Shown: positions 33,440 to 40,457 of the stretch, piece by piece
Position numbering within the stretch: the first letter of the stretch is position 1
How the letters are laid out: each line of letters opens with the position of its first letter
Assembly (NCBI GenBank): GCA_023411375.1
Contig: JAEYOW010000049.1
Span: 1 to 40,457 of the forward strand
Direction: 5' to 3'
Source: Bacillota bacterium
Lineage (GTDB): Bacteria; Bacillota; Clostridia; Christensenellales; Aristaeellaceae
Length of the DNA: 40,457 bases
Translations under genes and position numbers: made by a program
The notes under the pieces: generated by a model
What the model saw: only the letters and a program-made list of their open reading frames with translations
Database searches by the model: none
What the model was told of the DNA's origin: nothing

Positions 33440-33477
33440 AAAACGGCCGGGCGCGTATTGCGCTTTCCGGCCGTTTT
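33440..33477. terminator. Bidirectional intrinsic terminator
   Basis: AAAACGGCCGG (33440-33450) pairs with CCGGCCGTTTT (33467-33477), with an inner GCGC/GCGC pairing. Runs of A before and T after make it work on both strands, between the hydantoinase-like and desulfoferrodoxin genes. Confidence 0.88.
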
Positions 33478-33490
33478 CCCATTCAATACG

Positions 33491-33868
33491 TTATTTATTT
33501 CCCTTTTTCCAAAGTCCATGCAGGTTACAGTACTCATAGGCCGCTTCCACTTCATCACCATCGCACAGGCTAAAGCACGCCATGGGCGCGTCGCCGGGCT
33601 TCAACTCCTTGCGCTGGTTACCCTGTTTGGTTTGCAACGCAATCCACTCGATATGGTGCTCCTCAATCATAGGATGCTCCACCGAGCCGATCTTCACCGT
33701 CACCTTATTGCCCTCCACCTCAATTACGGGCACGTGCTTCTCGTGCGCCCCGTCGGTGGTGTTGGGTTCAATGCGCTGCATCTTTTCACCGCAGCAGACG
33801 ACCGGTACGCCCGAATCGCGAACATACGCGATAATGTTTCCGCAATGCTTGCAAATGTAAAAATCCAT
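33491..33868 (-). CDS. dfx: Desulfoferrodoxin (superoxide reductase, two-iron class)
   Basis: The enzyme reduces superoxide to hydrogen peroxide, protecting anaerobes from air. The 125 residues hold an N-terminal desulforedoxin-type iron centre (CKHC at about 6-9 and the CC pair in VPVVCCGEKMQ) and a C-terminal superoxide-reductase domain. The latter keeps the iron ligands in EKHVPVIEV, VEHPMIEEHHIEW and CNLHGLW. All four centre-I cysteines are present, so it is the 2Fe form. The frame extends 19 codons upstream, but AAAGGAG precedes the ATG at 33868. It is a single gene with its own promoter. Confidence 0.96.
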   Translation of the reverse strand: MDFYICKHCGNIIAYVRDSGVPVVCCGEKMQRIEPNTTDGAHEKHVPVIEVEGNKVTVKIGSVEHPMIEEHHIEWIALQTKQGNQRKELKPGDAPMACFSLCDGDEVEAAYEYCNLHGLWKKGNK

Positions 33869-33952
33869 GGATACAGCTCCTTTCAAGCTTACCGTACAGG
33901 TTGGGCGCAATGCTTGCCACCGCATTTACCGGATATGATCGCGCCGCTTTTG

Positions 33953-33981
33953 TTCATATTATTTATGGACGGCTTTGACAA
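33953..33981 (-). promoter_or_regulatory. Promoter of the desulfoferrodoxin gene
   Basis: On the minus strand, TTGTCA (33976-33981), a 17-bp spacer and TATGAA (33953-33958), about 85 bases before the start codon. Confidence 0.55.
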
Positions 33982-34012
33982 TGCTGAAACAGGTTTTTTC
34001 ATTTTGAAGCTT

Positions 34013-35374
34013 TTATTTTTCTGGTTCATGCGGCTTTGCGTATAAAAGAATCTTCAGCCCTACGCTTCCCCGCGCGCGGATTTCGCTATAGCTTTCCTTC
34101 GGAAAAACGAGCATGGTGTTCACATACGCACCCCGCTCCGCGTATAGCTCCACAATAGGGCCGTCCACAATCAGCCGCATTTGAAACGTGCCTGTTGTAA
34201 CCCTGGCTTTGCGCGCAACGCTATATAGGGGGGAAGCAAACCAACCGTCAAAGGAAGAGTTGCCGGCTCTCGTCCTGTCCGCAAAAATTTCGCCCTGTTC
34301 ATTCAAACCAAATCGAAACGCTTCTCCGATTCGATTTTCAAGACTTAATTCAAACGGCCCGCCGCCCTCTGCTTGAATCTCGTACGCGCCCGCAGGTAGG
34401 CTTGAGCCAGCCCCCTTAGCTTCAGAGAATACGACGCCAAGCGCCGGCTCGGCGGCAAGCCGAAGCCCGGCAGTTGTATCCACAAGGCTTAACCTGCGCG
34501 GCAACGTCATATGTCCCCGATAACCGCAGGCCGGAACCTTGCCCGCGTAGACCGGGTTGGCGGCCCAGCCCAGGTAAATCCGTTCCTGAGCGCCATTGAA
34601 GGTCGCGCCCGCGTAGTCGTCCGGACCCTCGTCCAGCGGCAAGCCTTCCTCATAGCCCTCCCACGCGCAAAACGCCTGCCCGTCGTATTCACCCAGGAAG
34701 TAGCGCATCCGGCCGCCGCCGCTTTCCGGCGGGGCAATCAGGCTGCATGTAAGCACCCATACCATCCGTCCATCCGGCGCGGGCAGCATAAACAGGTCGG
34801 GGCATTCAAAGGTCTGCGCAGGCCCGGCCTTTTCAAAAGCCCCGGTTTTGCTCCACTCCCGCAGGTTTGCGGAGCGGTAGAACTCGACGGCCGCTCCCGC
34901 CGCAAGCGCCATGCACCAGCATTGCTTACGCTCATTCCAAAAAACCTTGGGGTCTCGAAAATCCGGAATGCCTGGGTTATCGATCACCGGATTGCCCGCA
35001 TAGGGCGTAAAGCGCATGCCATCGGTCGAATACGCGATGCTCTGCCGCTCGCTGTCGCCGTGCTGCGTATAAACGGCAACCATCGCTCCGGCCCCGAAGC
35101 CTGCCGTGTTTTGCCCGTCGATCACCACGCTGCCGGAGAACGCCGTTCCCAGGTCATCCGGGAACAGCGCGACGCCATGCTCCTCCCAGGCAAGCAGGTC
35201 GCCGCTTGTCGCATGCAACCAATGCATCGGACCCCAGACGATATCCTCCGGGTTGTGCTGCGCGTACAGATGATACCGCTTCCCGTCATAAGTCAGCCCG
35301 TTTGGGTCGTTGATCCAGCCGCCGCGCGGCGAAAAGTGCAGAACGGGCCTTTTCTCAAAGTTTCCCATATTCAC
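34013..35374 (-). CDS. Glycoside hydrolase family 32 (beta-fructosidase type)
   Basis: A 453-residue cytosolic enzyme that cleaves beta-fructofuranosyl bonds in sucrose, sucrose-6-phosphate or fructo-oligosaccharides. The three GH32 acid residues are in place: the nucleophile in WINDPNG (Asp23), the transition-state stabiliser in FRDPKVFW (Asp141) and the acid/base in FECPDLFML (Glu190). A C-terminal beta-sandwich follows. There is no signal peptide, so it acts on imported sugar. A GTG start (35374) lies six bases from GGAAGG; an ATG two codons on is the alternative. It ends the run ABC permeases, GH172, LacI, GH32, all on the same strand, and starts 27 bp after the LacI gene. Confidence 0.95.
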   Translation of the reverse strand: MNMGNFEKRPVLHFSPRGGWINDPNGLTYDGKRYHLYAQHNPEDIVWGPMHWLHATSGDLLAWEEHGVALFPDDLGTAFSGSVVIDGQNTAGFGAGAMVAVYTQHGDSERQSIAYSTDGMRFTPYAGNPVIDNPGIPDFRDPKVFWNERKQCWCMALAAGAAVEFYRSANLREWSKTGAFEKAGPAQTFECPDLFMLPAPDGRMVWVLTCSLIAPPESGGGRMRYFLGEYDGQAFCAWEGYEEGLPLDEGPDDYAGATFNGAQERIYLGWAANPVYAGKVPACGYRGHMTLPRRLSLVDTTAGLRLAAEPALGVVFSEAKGAGSSLPAGAYEIQAEGGGPFELSLENRIGEAFRFGLNEQGEIFADRTRAGNSSFDGWFASPLYSVARKARVTTGTFQMRLIVDGPIVELYAERGAYVNTMLVFPKESYSEIRARGSVGLKILLYAKPHEPEK

Positions 35375-35400
35375 TTGTTTCCTTCCGTTTGCCGCAATGG

Positions 35401-36414
35401 CTAGAATGAACCTCTCCGGATGATTTCAAGTGGTTCCCGGATGACAGCCAGAGGCGCGTCCGGATTCTTCAGACGTTTCAGCAGCAGCTCCGAGGCGCGC
35501 TGCCCCAGCAGATAGGTGGGCTGGTCGATGACCGAAATGGGGGGCGATGTCATTTTAGACCATGTATAGTTATCGATTACGACGACGGCAAGCTGCTCCG
35601 GCATCTTCACCCTTTTCTCGTTCAGGCAGCTCACCGCGCCAACCGCCATCACGTTGGACAGCATCACAACCGCCGTCATATCCGGATTGTTGGCAAGCAG
35701 GCGTTCCATCTGCCGGTAGCCGTTTTCTTCCGTTACGGCATCCTCTCCGGTCAGCGCGCTGTCCAATTCAATGCCATGCGCTGATAGCGCCCGCGCATAA
35801 CCCTGATACCGCCGATAGTAGGCCGTCCTGGGCTCAAGGCTGCCCGTGATCACCCCAATCCTGCGGTGCCCCTCCCCGATCATCAGGCTGACAAGCTCCT
35901 CATAGCTCTTTTCAGAATCCACCTGGACCAGGTCGTATAGCCCCTCGGCGCTGTGGTCCACGACGACGACGGGCATTTCTCCGCCCACAGCCTCCCGGAT
36001 ATAGCCCAAATCGGGCCACTTGGCTCCGGGCAGGGCGATGAGGCCGTCCACCATCTGCGCGCGAAACTCGCGCAGCACCTCGTTTTCCTGCCCATCGTCA
36101 TAGCAGTTGCTGTTGTCGCCGAGGATGACGCTGTAACCCTCCTTATGGAGCACCGAACACGCGCCCTGAAGAACGCGCATGCAAAACGAGTTGGTTGCTT
36201 CCGCCCCCAGCAGCGGCGCGATGAAACCGATGATCTTTGTCTGCTGTCTGCGCAGGCTTTGCGCCAGGCGGTTAGGCCTGTACTGGAGCTCGTCGATGGC
36301 GGCCAGCACCCTCTCCTGTACCTTGTCGGACACAAAACGCGTCTTGTTCAGCACATGGGACACCGTGGTGACGGATACGTCGGCAAGCTCCGCAATGTCC
36401 TTAAGCGTGCTCAT
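35401..36414 (-). CDS. LacI-family transcriptional regulator
   Basis: A 337-residue repressor with the N-terminal LacI helix-turn-helix and hinge (TLKDIAELADVSVTTVSHVLN, YRPNRLAQSLR, about residues 3-55) and a sugar-binding-protein-like effector domain (GFIAPLLGAEATNSF, VDGLIALPGA, RRIGVITGSLEPRTAYYRR, SVIDQPTYLLGQRASELLL). It sits inside the sugar locus between the GH172 and GH32 genes, so it most likely controls these and the permeases and answers to their sugar. AAAGGAG precedes the ATG by nine bases. It may also be made from its own extended -10 promoter at 36458-36466. Confidence 0.95.
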   Translation of the reverse strand: MSTLKDIAELADVSVTTVSHVLNKTRFVSDKVQERVLAAIDELQYRPNRLAQSLRRQQTKIIGFIAPLLGAEATNSFCMRVLQGACSVLHKEGYSVILGDNSNCYDDGQENEVLREFRAQMVDGLIALPGAKWPDLGYIREAVGGEMPVVVVDHSAEGLYDLVQVDSEKSYEELVSLMIGEGHRRIGVITGSLEPRTAYYRRYQGYARALSAHGIELDSALTGEDAVTEENGYRQMERLLANNPDMTAVVMLSNVMAVGAVSCLNEKRVKMPEQLAVVVIDNYTWSKMTSPPISVIDQPTYLLGQRASELLLKRLKNPDAPLAVIREPLEIIRRGSF

Positions 36415-36457
36415 GCTGCTGGGCTCCTTTCCTTATCCAGAGATATCTGTTTCCCGT

Positions 36458-36466
36458 ATTATACCA
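36458..36466 (-). promoter_or_regulatory. Extended -10 promoter upstream of the LacI gene
   Basis: On the minus strand TGGTATAAT gives a perfect -10 (36458-36463) with a TG extension, lying between GH172 and lacI; no good -35 box is seen. It could allow lacI and GH32 transcription apart from the upstream genes. Confidence 0.5.
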
Positions 36467-36469
36467 TGT

Positions 36470-38635
36470 TCACGGCAGAATTGCATCGGGCATCCTGTAA
36501 TTATACACCCAGTAGCGGCATTCACTCCAGGCATTCTGCCCGGGATAGGGATATCCGGGGAATAGCTCTCGCTCAACAGGCTCAAACACAAACCTCAGGC
36601 GTACCTTATCGGCGCCCTCCGTCAGGCTGCGGTCAATCAGAAACTCCTCTTCACGCCAACGGCGCTCGCATTCCACCACATGGTGTTCGGTAGGCTTCAT
36701 TTCGTCCTGGGTGAAGCTCTTGCCCTCAGGGCGGCTGAAAACAGTCGTGGACGAGCCGGGTATGTACCATTCCCCCGCATACGCCCAGTCCTGCCCCGCT
36801 CGCTTCACATACACCTTTGCGCACTGGTTGTTTACGAAATAATCGAATTTTTTGCGCAGCATCAGGCCGATGTTATCCGGGTCGAGCGCAACGTCAAACT
36901 CCGTCGTACCCAGGGTATTGCGTACCCGGTCGCTCTGCGCGGGAAAATACTCCCGCTGCATCGGGAAATCCTCGTGCGGGCCCCAATCGTACCGGGACGT
37001 AAGCTCGTACGGCGCCTGCGCCCGCTCGCTTTGCGCGCGGTGCGCCCGCATATTTGCTTCGTCGCATACGATCACCTCGTCCGTCAGGACCAGGCCGGCG
37101 TCATGCACGCCATACCAGTAAGCGCAGCCCTCATAGTGCTCGCGTGAGTTGTTGATAATGCCGTGCTCCATCGCGATCACCGCGTTCTTGCCAAACGGGA
37201 AGCAGTCCGCCACCAAATAGCGGTAGGCCGAATTGAGCAGCTCCAGCGGGTTATCCTCTTTTTTCCCGCCCATCCTGCCGACCGGGTGCCCATACAGCGG
37301 CAGCGTGGAGCGCGTCCCCCAACGCCAGTGATCGCCTCCGCCCGCGAACTCCTCTGTGCCCGTGCCTTGCGCCTGCGGGGTGTTGCTGTCGTCAAAGAAG
37401 AAGTGCTGGTCGCCCTCCACGGTGGGCATCAGCCTGCCGGAATGCGTGACCACGTACGTAAGCCCTACAAACGAGCCGCACCATTCGCCTCCTCCCTCGG
37501 CCTTGCGCGTGTCGAGCATGACATTATACTCGCCCTCTACGGGCTGGGGAATATCGGTATAAGTGGCGTGGAAATACGCGACGTGGTTACGCGGCCCGTC
37601 ATAGGGAAGCGTGCGGATGGTATAAGTAATATCTGGAATTGCCTCGCCGCTGTGGTTTAGCAGCTCAAACGCCGCGTTTTCAAAAAAAGGCATGGGCCAG
37701 TAGCAATTCAGCCATACGCGCCCTTCGCGGTAGCGGATATGGCTCATCAGTCCTCTGTGCAGATATTCATATCCATCCTTGTTAAACAAGTGCCCGACGC
37801 CGAAAAACATGCTGATGGGCGCGTCGACGGAGGCATGCGTGCTGTTATCCCACGTGACGCGCAGAAAGGCCTTGCCAAAGGCATAGGCGGCCTCCTCCGG
37901 CACAGAAAACGAAAGCGCACGGATCATGCACGGCCCCTGGACGAGAGTTACAAAGCCCGCGGTTTCCTCTTCAGCCAGCGAAAGCCTGCCCTCGGCCGCC
38001 ACACGGCATTCCTCCGGAGCGATATCGCCGCCCGCCCGCTCAAGAAGCTTAACCGCCCTGGGATCGGGCGCTTTGCGATCCCAGGAGGCAAGTGGACGCG
38101 TGGTGTTTTTAAACCCCTTGGGATACTTATGTAAAATACCATAAGCAGTGCCGTAAAACGTTCGGGAAAGTGCAAAGCGCAGGCTGCTTTCAAACGGAAT
38201 GGGCGTCTGCATCAGGTCGCCGCCTGCCGAGCGGTTCCACGTCTGGTTGAGCGGCGCGGGGAACAGTTCTTCAGGGATGAAATGCGGATCCGGGTTTTTG
38301 GACGGCGCATCGACGGGATCGTCCGTCCCGCTCTCCTTCAGGATAAAATCCTCGCCGTCCACCTCGTAATGCCAGGGGCTGCCGTGAAAGTGGTTGCTGC
38401 GCACAAAATACAGGCAACCGCTGCCCCGTTCATCCATAACGGCGTTGAAGGTATCCGATTCCTGATACAGGTAAAACCCGCCGTTTGCTCCCTTGTTAAA
38501 GCCGGAGCGGTCGTACGTGCTTTTCATGTACGCGCGCACGTTGAGCTTCTGATAGGGCAGCATGTCCCAATGCACATAGGCGTCCGTTCCAATGGGAATG
38601 ACCGGGGGCTCCTTTGAATATCGCTTGTTGTCCAT
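36470..38635 (-). CDS. DUF2961 / glycoside hydrolase family 172 enzyme
   Basis: A 721-residue protein matching DUF2961, now GH172. Characterised members act on difructose dianhydride I and alpha-fructofuranosides, or on D-arabinofuranosides. The most conserved stretch is here: VEGDQHFFFDDSN (Glu407), then GTGTEEFAGGGDHW (Glu428), then STLPLYGHPVGR. The two glutamates are 21 residues apart, the spacing I recall for the catalytic pair of the bifidobacterial enzyme. The chain is longer than a bare DUF2961 domain, with an extra N-terminal beta domain (about residues 20-200). There is no signal peptide. It starts 20 bp after the ABC permease gene and precedes LacI and GH32, which together argue for a fructose-based substrate. 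Confidence 0.85.
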   Translation of the reverse strand: MDNKRYSKEPPVIPIGTDAYVHWDMLPYQKLNVRAYMKSTYDRSGFNKGANGGFYLYQESDTFNAVMDERGSGCLYFVRSNHFHGSPWHYEVDGEDFILKESGTDDPVDAPSKNPDPHFIPEELFPAPLNQTWNRSAGGDLMQTPIPFESSLRFALSRTFYGTAYGILHKYPKGFKNTTRPLASWDRKAPDPRAVKLLERAGGDIAPEECRVAAEGRLSLAEEETAGFVTLVQGPCMIRALSFSVPEEAAYAFGKAFLRVTWDNSTHASVDAPISMFFGVGHLFNKDGYEYLHRGLMSHIRYREGRVWLNCYWPMPFFENAAFELLNHSGEAIPDITYTIRTLPYDGPRNHVAYFHATYTDIPQPVEGEYNVMLDTRKAEGGGEWCGSFVGLTYVVTHSGRLMPTVEGDQHFFFDDSNTPQAQGTGTEEFAGGGDHWRWGTRSTLPLYGHPVGRMGGKKEDNPLELLNSAYRYLVADCFPFGKNAVIAMEHGIINNSREHYEGCAYWYGVHDAGLVLTDEVIVCDEANMRAHRAQSERAQAPYELTSRYDWGPHEDFPMQREYFPAQSDRVRNTLGTTEFDVALDPDNIGLMLRKKFDYFVNNQCAKVYVKRAGQDWAYAGEWYIPGSSTTVFSRPEGKSFTQDEMKPTEHHVVECERRWREEEFLIDRSLTEGADKVRLRFVFEPVERELFPGYPYPGQNAWSECRYWVYNYRMPDAILP

Positions 38636-38655
38636 AGCTCCTCCTACATTTTGCC

Positions 38656-39483
38656 TTAGCCCTTGACCGCGCCTATGGTAAGCCCGTTGATAAAGGAACG
38701 CTGTAAAAGGCTGTAAATCAGGATTGACGGGATAATGGAAAGCATGGTTCCCGCAAATACCGCACCGAAATTGCGGATATATTCGGACGAGAATTTTACC
38801 AGGCCCAGCGGAATGGTCTTGGTTTCAGGCGTGATGAGCACCAGCATGGAAAGCATGTACTCGTTCCACCCGTCCAAAAAGCTTAGCACCGCGATTACCA
38901 GCAGGGTTGGCTTTGCCAGTGGCAGCATGATTTTGAAAAACACCGACAGCGTGCCCGCGCCGTCCATCACGGCGGACTCCACCAGCGCGTTGGGCATATC
39001 GATAAAATGGTTTCGCAAAAGGAAGATGGAGAAGGGCAAGCCGGTAAAGGCCAGCGGCAGGATGAGTCCCGGCAGCGTATTGATCATGCCGATATCCCGA
39101 ATCTCCAGAAAAAGCGAAATGATAAACGCCTCCATCGGGATCGCCAGGCCAATCAGGAAGCAGTAAAACACCCACGGATAGGCGCGAATGCGCAGTTTGG
39201 CAAAAGCATAGCCCGCCGGACAGGTGAGCACCAGCCTAAGCAGCACCACACCCGCCGTAACGATCACGCTGTTAAGGAAATATTGACTGAAGCTTCCGCG
39301 CACCCACGCAAAAACATAATTATCAATCGTAAATTTCTCGGGCAGCAGATTTCCGCCCGCAAAAATCTCGGTATTGGTTTTGAAGGAATTGAAGAACATC
39401 CATACAAACGGCACCAAAATGACGAGCGTCAGCAGAACCAGTACGATCTCAAGCACGATATCTGCCGTGTACTTCTTATGCAT
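38656..39483 (-). CDS. Carbohydrate ABC transporter permease (MalG/UgpE type)
   Basis: A 275-residue permease with six membrane helices, starting with one at about residues 12-32, and the EAA loop that docks the ATPase (ESAVMDGAGTLSVFFKIMLP, about residues 167-186). It is the second of a permease pair in a CUT1-type sugar importer. The ATG at 39483 lies within the end of the upstream permease gene (8-bp overlap) and six bases after GGAAGG; the frame's TTG codon before it is not used. No ATPase gene is here; CUT1 systems in Clostridia often share one encoded elsewhere. Confidence 0.94.
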   Translation of the reverse strand: MHKKYTADIVLEIVLVLLTLVILVPFVWMFFNSFKTNTEIFAGGNLLPEKFTIDNYVFAWVRGSFSQYFLNSVIVTAGVVLLRLVLTCPAGYAFAKLRIRAYPWVFYCFLIGLAIPMEAFIISLFLEIRDIGMINTLPGLILPLAFTGLPFSIFLLRNHFIDMPNALVESAVMDGAGTLSVFFKIMLPLAKPTLLVIAVLSFLDGWNEYMLSMLVLITPETKTIPLGLVKFSSEYIRNFGAVFAGTMLSIIPSILIYSLLQRSFINGLTIGAVKG

Positions 39484-40393
39484 CAATATCCTTCCTTTCC
39501 CGAAGCTGATTCATCGCCACCGAAACGCCCATGATGACCAGGCCGAAAACAATCGAACCAGCAAGCGCATAGGGCATCTGGTTGTTCTGGAAGGCGCCGC
39601 GCCAGATATAGACCATGGCAAGCTCCGTCGCGTCCACCGGGCCGCCTTGTGTCATGGACCATACGGTGCCAAAACCCTTGATACCGGCGATAAAGCCCAT
39701 CACCAGCACTGTGGAAATGGTATTGTAAAGCCCGGGAATGGTAACATGCACAAACTGCTGACGCTTGGAGGCGCCGTCGATCCGCGCGGCCTCATAAAGG
39801 CTGTGATCGATGGATTGCATGGCCGAAAGAAAGATGACCATATAAAAACCGTAGGCGTTCCACGCCGACGCGATGCTGACCATCGGCAAGGCCGTCGCCG
39901 TATCGCCCAGCCACGCGGTGGTAAGCGCGCCCAGCCCTATGGCCTCAAGCGTCGTGTTAAACAGGCCGATGATGGGATGACAGAGCTGCGTCCACGTAAT
40001 GCCGACGACGGAAAGCGCCAGCACGCGGGGGAAAAACAGCAGCACACGGAAAAGGTTCTGAAACCACCTCGCCTGTGAAATCAGGAAGGCGATGATCAGC
40101 CCGCCGCCCGCGCCCAGAACGATATGGTAGGCCATAAAGATCAGGCTTCTGCCGATGGCGCGGTAAAAGCGCGGCTGGCCCAGCACCTGCGCGTAATTGG
40201 AAACACCCACAAAATCCCACTGGTCGGAATAGCCGCTCCAGTTGGTCAGGCTCATGAACACCGTCCGCGCCAGTGGCGTTATCACAAATAACAAAAACCC
40301 AAGGATGGCCGGCGCAACAAACAAAATCGACCATCCCATCTCCCGCCTGTACCGTGCCTTGAGCAAGGCATTCACCGGTTTTGCCTGTATCAT
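39476..40393 (-). CDS. Carbohydrate ABC transporter permease (MalF/UgpA type)
   Basis: A 305-residue permease with six membrane helices, including ILFVAPAILGFLLFVITPLA near the start, and the EAA loop YEAARIDGASKRQQFVHVTI (about residues 205-224). It pairs with the next permease to form the membrane channel. Two ATGs compete; GGAGG lies eight bases before the one at 40393, so the earlier one at 40408 (which overlaps that GGAGG) is rejected. A solute-binding protein gene probably lies just beyond the right edge; the last 49 bases of the window show only a short GGCGC/GCGCC hairpin (40419-40434). Confidence 0.94.
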   Translation of the reverse strand: MIQAKPVNALLKARYRREMGWSILFVAPAILGFLLFVITPLARTVFMSLTNWSGYSDQWDFVGVSNYAQVLGQPRFYRAIGRSLIFMAYHIVLGAGGGLIIAFLISQARWFQNLFRVLLFFPRVLALSVVGITWTQLCHPIIGLFNTTLEAIGLGALTTAWLGDTATALPMVSIASAWNAYGFYMVIFLSAMQSIDHSLYEAARIDGASKRQQFVHVTIPGLYNTISTVLVMGFIAGIKGFGTVWSMTQGGPVDATELAMVYIWRGAFQNNQMPYALAGSIVFGLVIMGVSVAMNQLRERKDIDA

Positions 40394-40457
40394 AGCGCTG
40401 TCCTCCATCTGTGCGTCAGGCGCTAAAACGCGCCAAATCGTAGGCTGACCCGCGGGC

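Noticed and set aside
36440..36450. AGATATCT palindrome before the LacI gene as its operator
   Set aside because: Only 8 bp, lacks the central CG typical of LacI-family operators, and no second copy was found near the other genes of the locus.

Overview
The window reads as chromosomal DNA of a GC-rich, anaerobic, Gram-positive bacterium, most likely a member of the Clostridia (Bacillota). The evidence is the strong GGAGG-type ribosome binding sites, several near-consensus sigma-A promoters with 17-bp spacers, a one-chain pyruvate:ferredoxin oxidoreductase, a desulfoferrodoxin, a BofC-like protein beside a DUF421/DUF4363 pair, and a Lit/DUF1461-type lipoprotein-modifying enzyme. No family or genus can be fixed from the sequence alone. 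Most genes are GC-rich. Two clearly AT-richer stretches (about 5.3-5.9 kb and 20.4-22.8 kb) look like later arrivals.

Layout. 1-5.3 kb holds housekeeping genes: the end of secA, prfB without its frameshift site, a Lit-like membrane protein, and tsaD, closed by a terminator. 5.3-5.9 kb holds a 52-codon gene divergent from an XRE regulator. 5.9-7.7 kb is an operon of a BofC-like protein, a DUF421 protein and a DUF4363 protein, ending at a strong hairpin shared with a convergent Na/Pi cotransporter-PhoU gene. 9.5-10.1 kb carries a consensus promoter, a GC-rich leader RNA of about 206 nt closed by a long-range stem, and a small double zinc-ribbon protein. 10.2-14.0 kb is a tandem, overlapping pair of paralogous polytopic membrane proteins. 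14.1-16.5 kb is a BlaR1-like/BlaI-like sensor-repressor pair with an operator-like site in its promoter and no beta-lactamase gene in view. 16.6-20.4 kb is nifJ, with a perfect promoter whose -35 box lies inside a 20-bp palindrome.

20.4-24.3 kb is accessory: a decayed gene, two exported proteins (one ending in a DnaJ-type cysteine-rich repeat), and a proline-rich single-pass membrane protein. 24.3-26.4 kb is a hybrid histidine kinase with no separate response regulator beside it. 26.6-33.4 kb is catabolic: a ROK-like kinase, an MFS transporter overlapping a GH2 glycosidase, and a lone hydantoinase/oxoprolinase subunit. A desulfoferrodoxin gene follows on the other strand.

34.0-40.4 kb, on the minus strand, looks like one sugar-use locus: two ABC permeases, a DUF2961/GH172 enzyme, a LacI regulator and a GH32 fructosidase. 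GH172 founders act on difructose anhydrides and arabinofuranosides, and GH32 enzymes act on beta-fructosides. The pairing suggests import and hydrolysis of fructose-containing oligosaccharides or anhydrides. The binding protein and any further genes would lie beyond the right edge.

The most promising things for a second look are the leader RNA at 9.57-9.78 kb, the GH172-GH32 locus, the palindrome over the nifJ promoter, and the exported DnaJ-zinc-finger protein with its operon partner.
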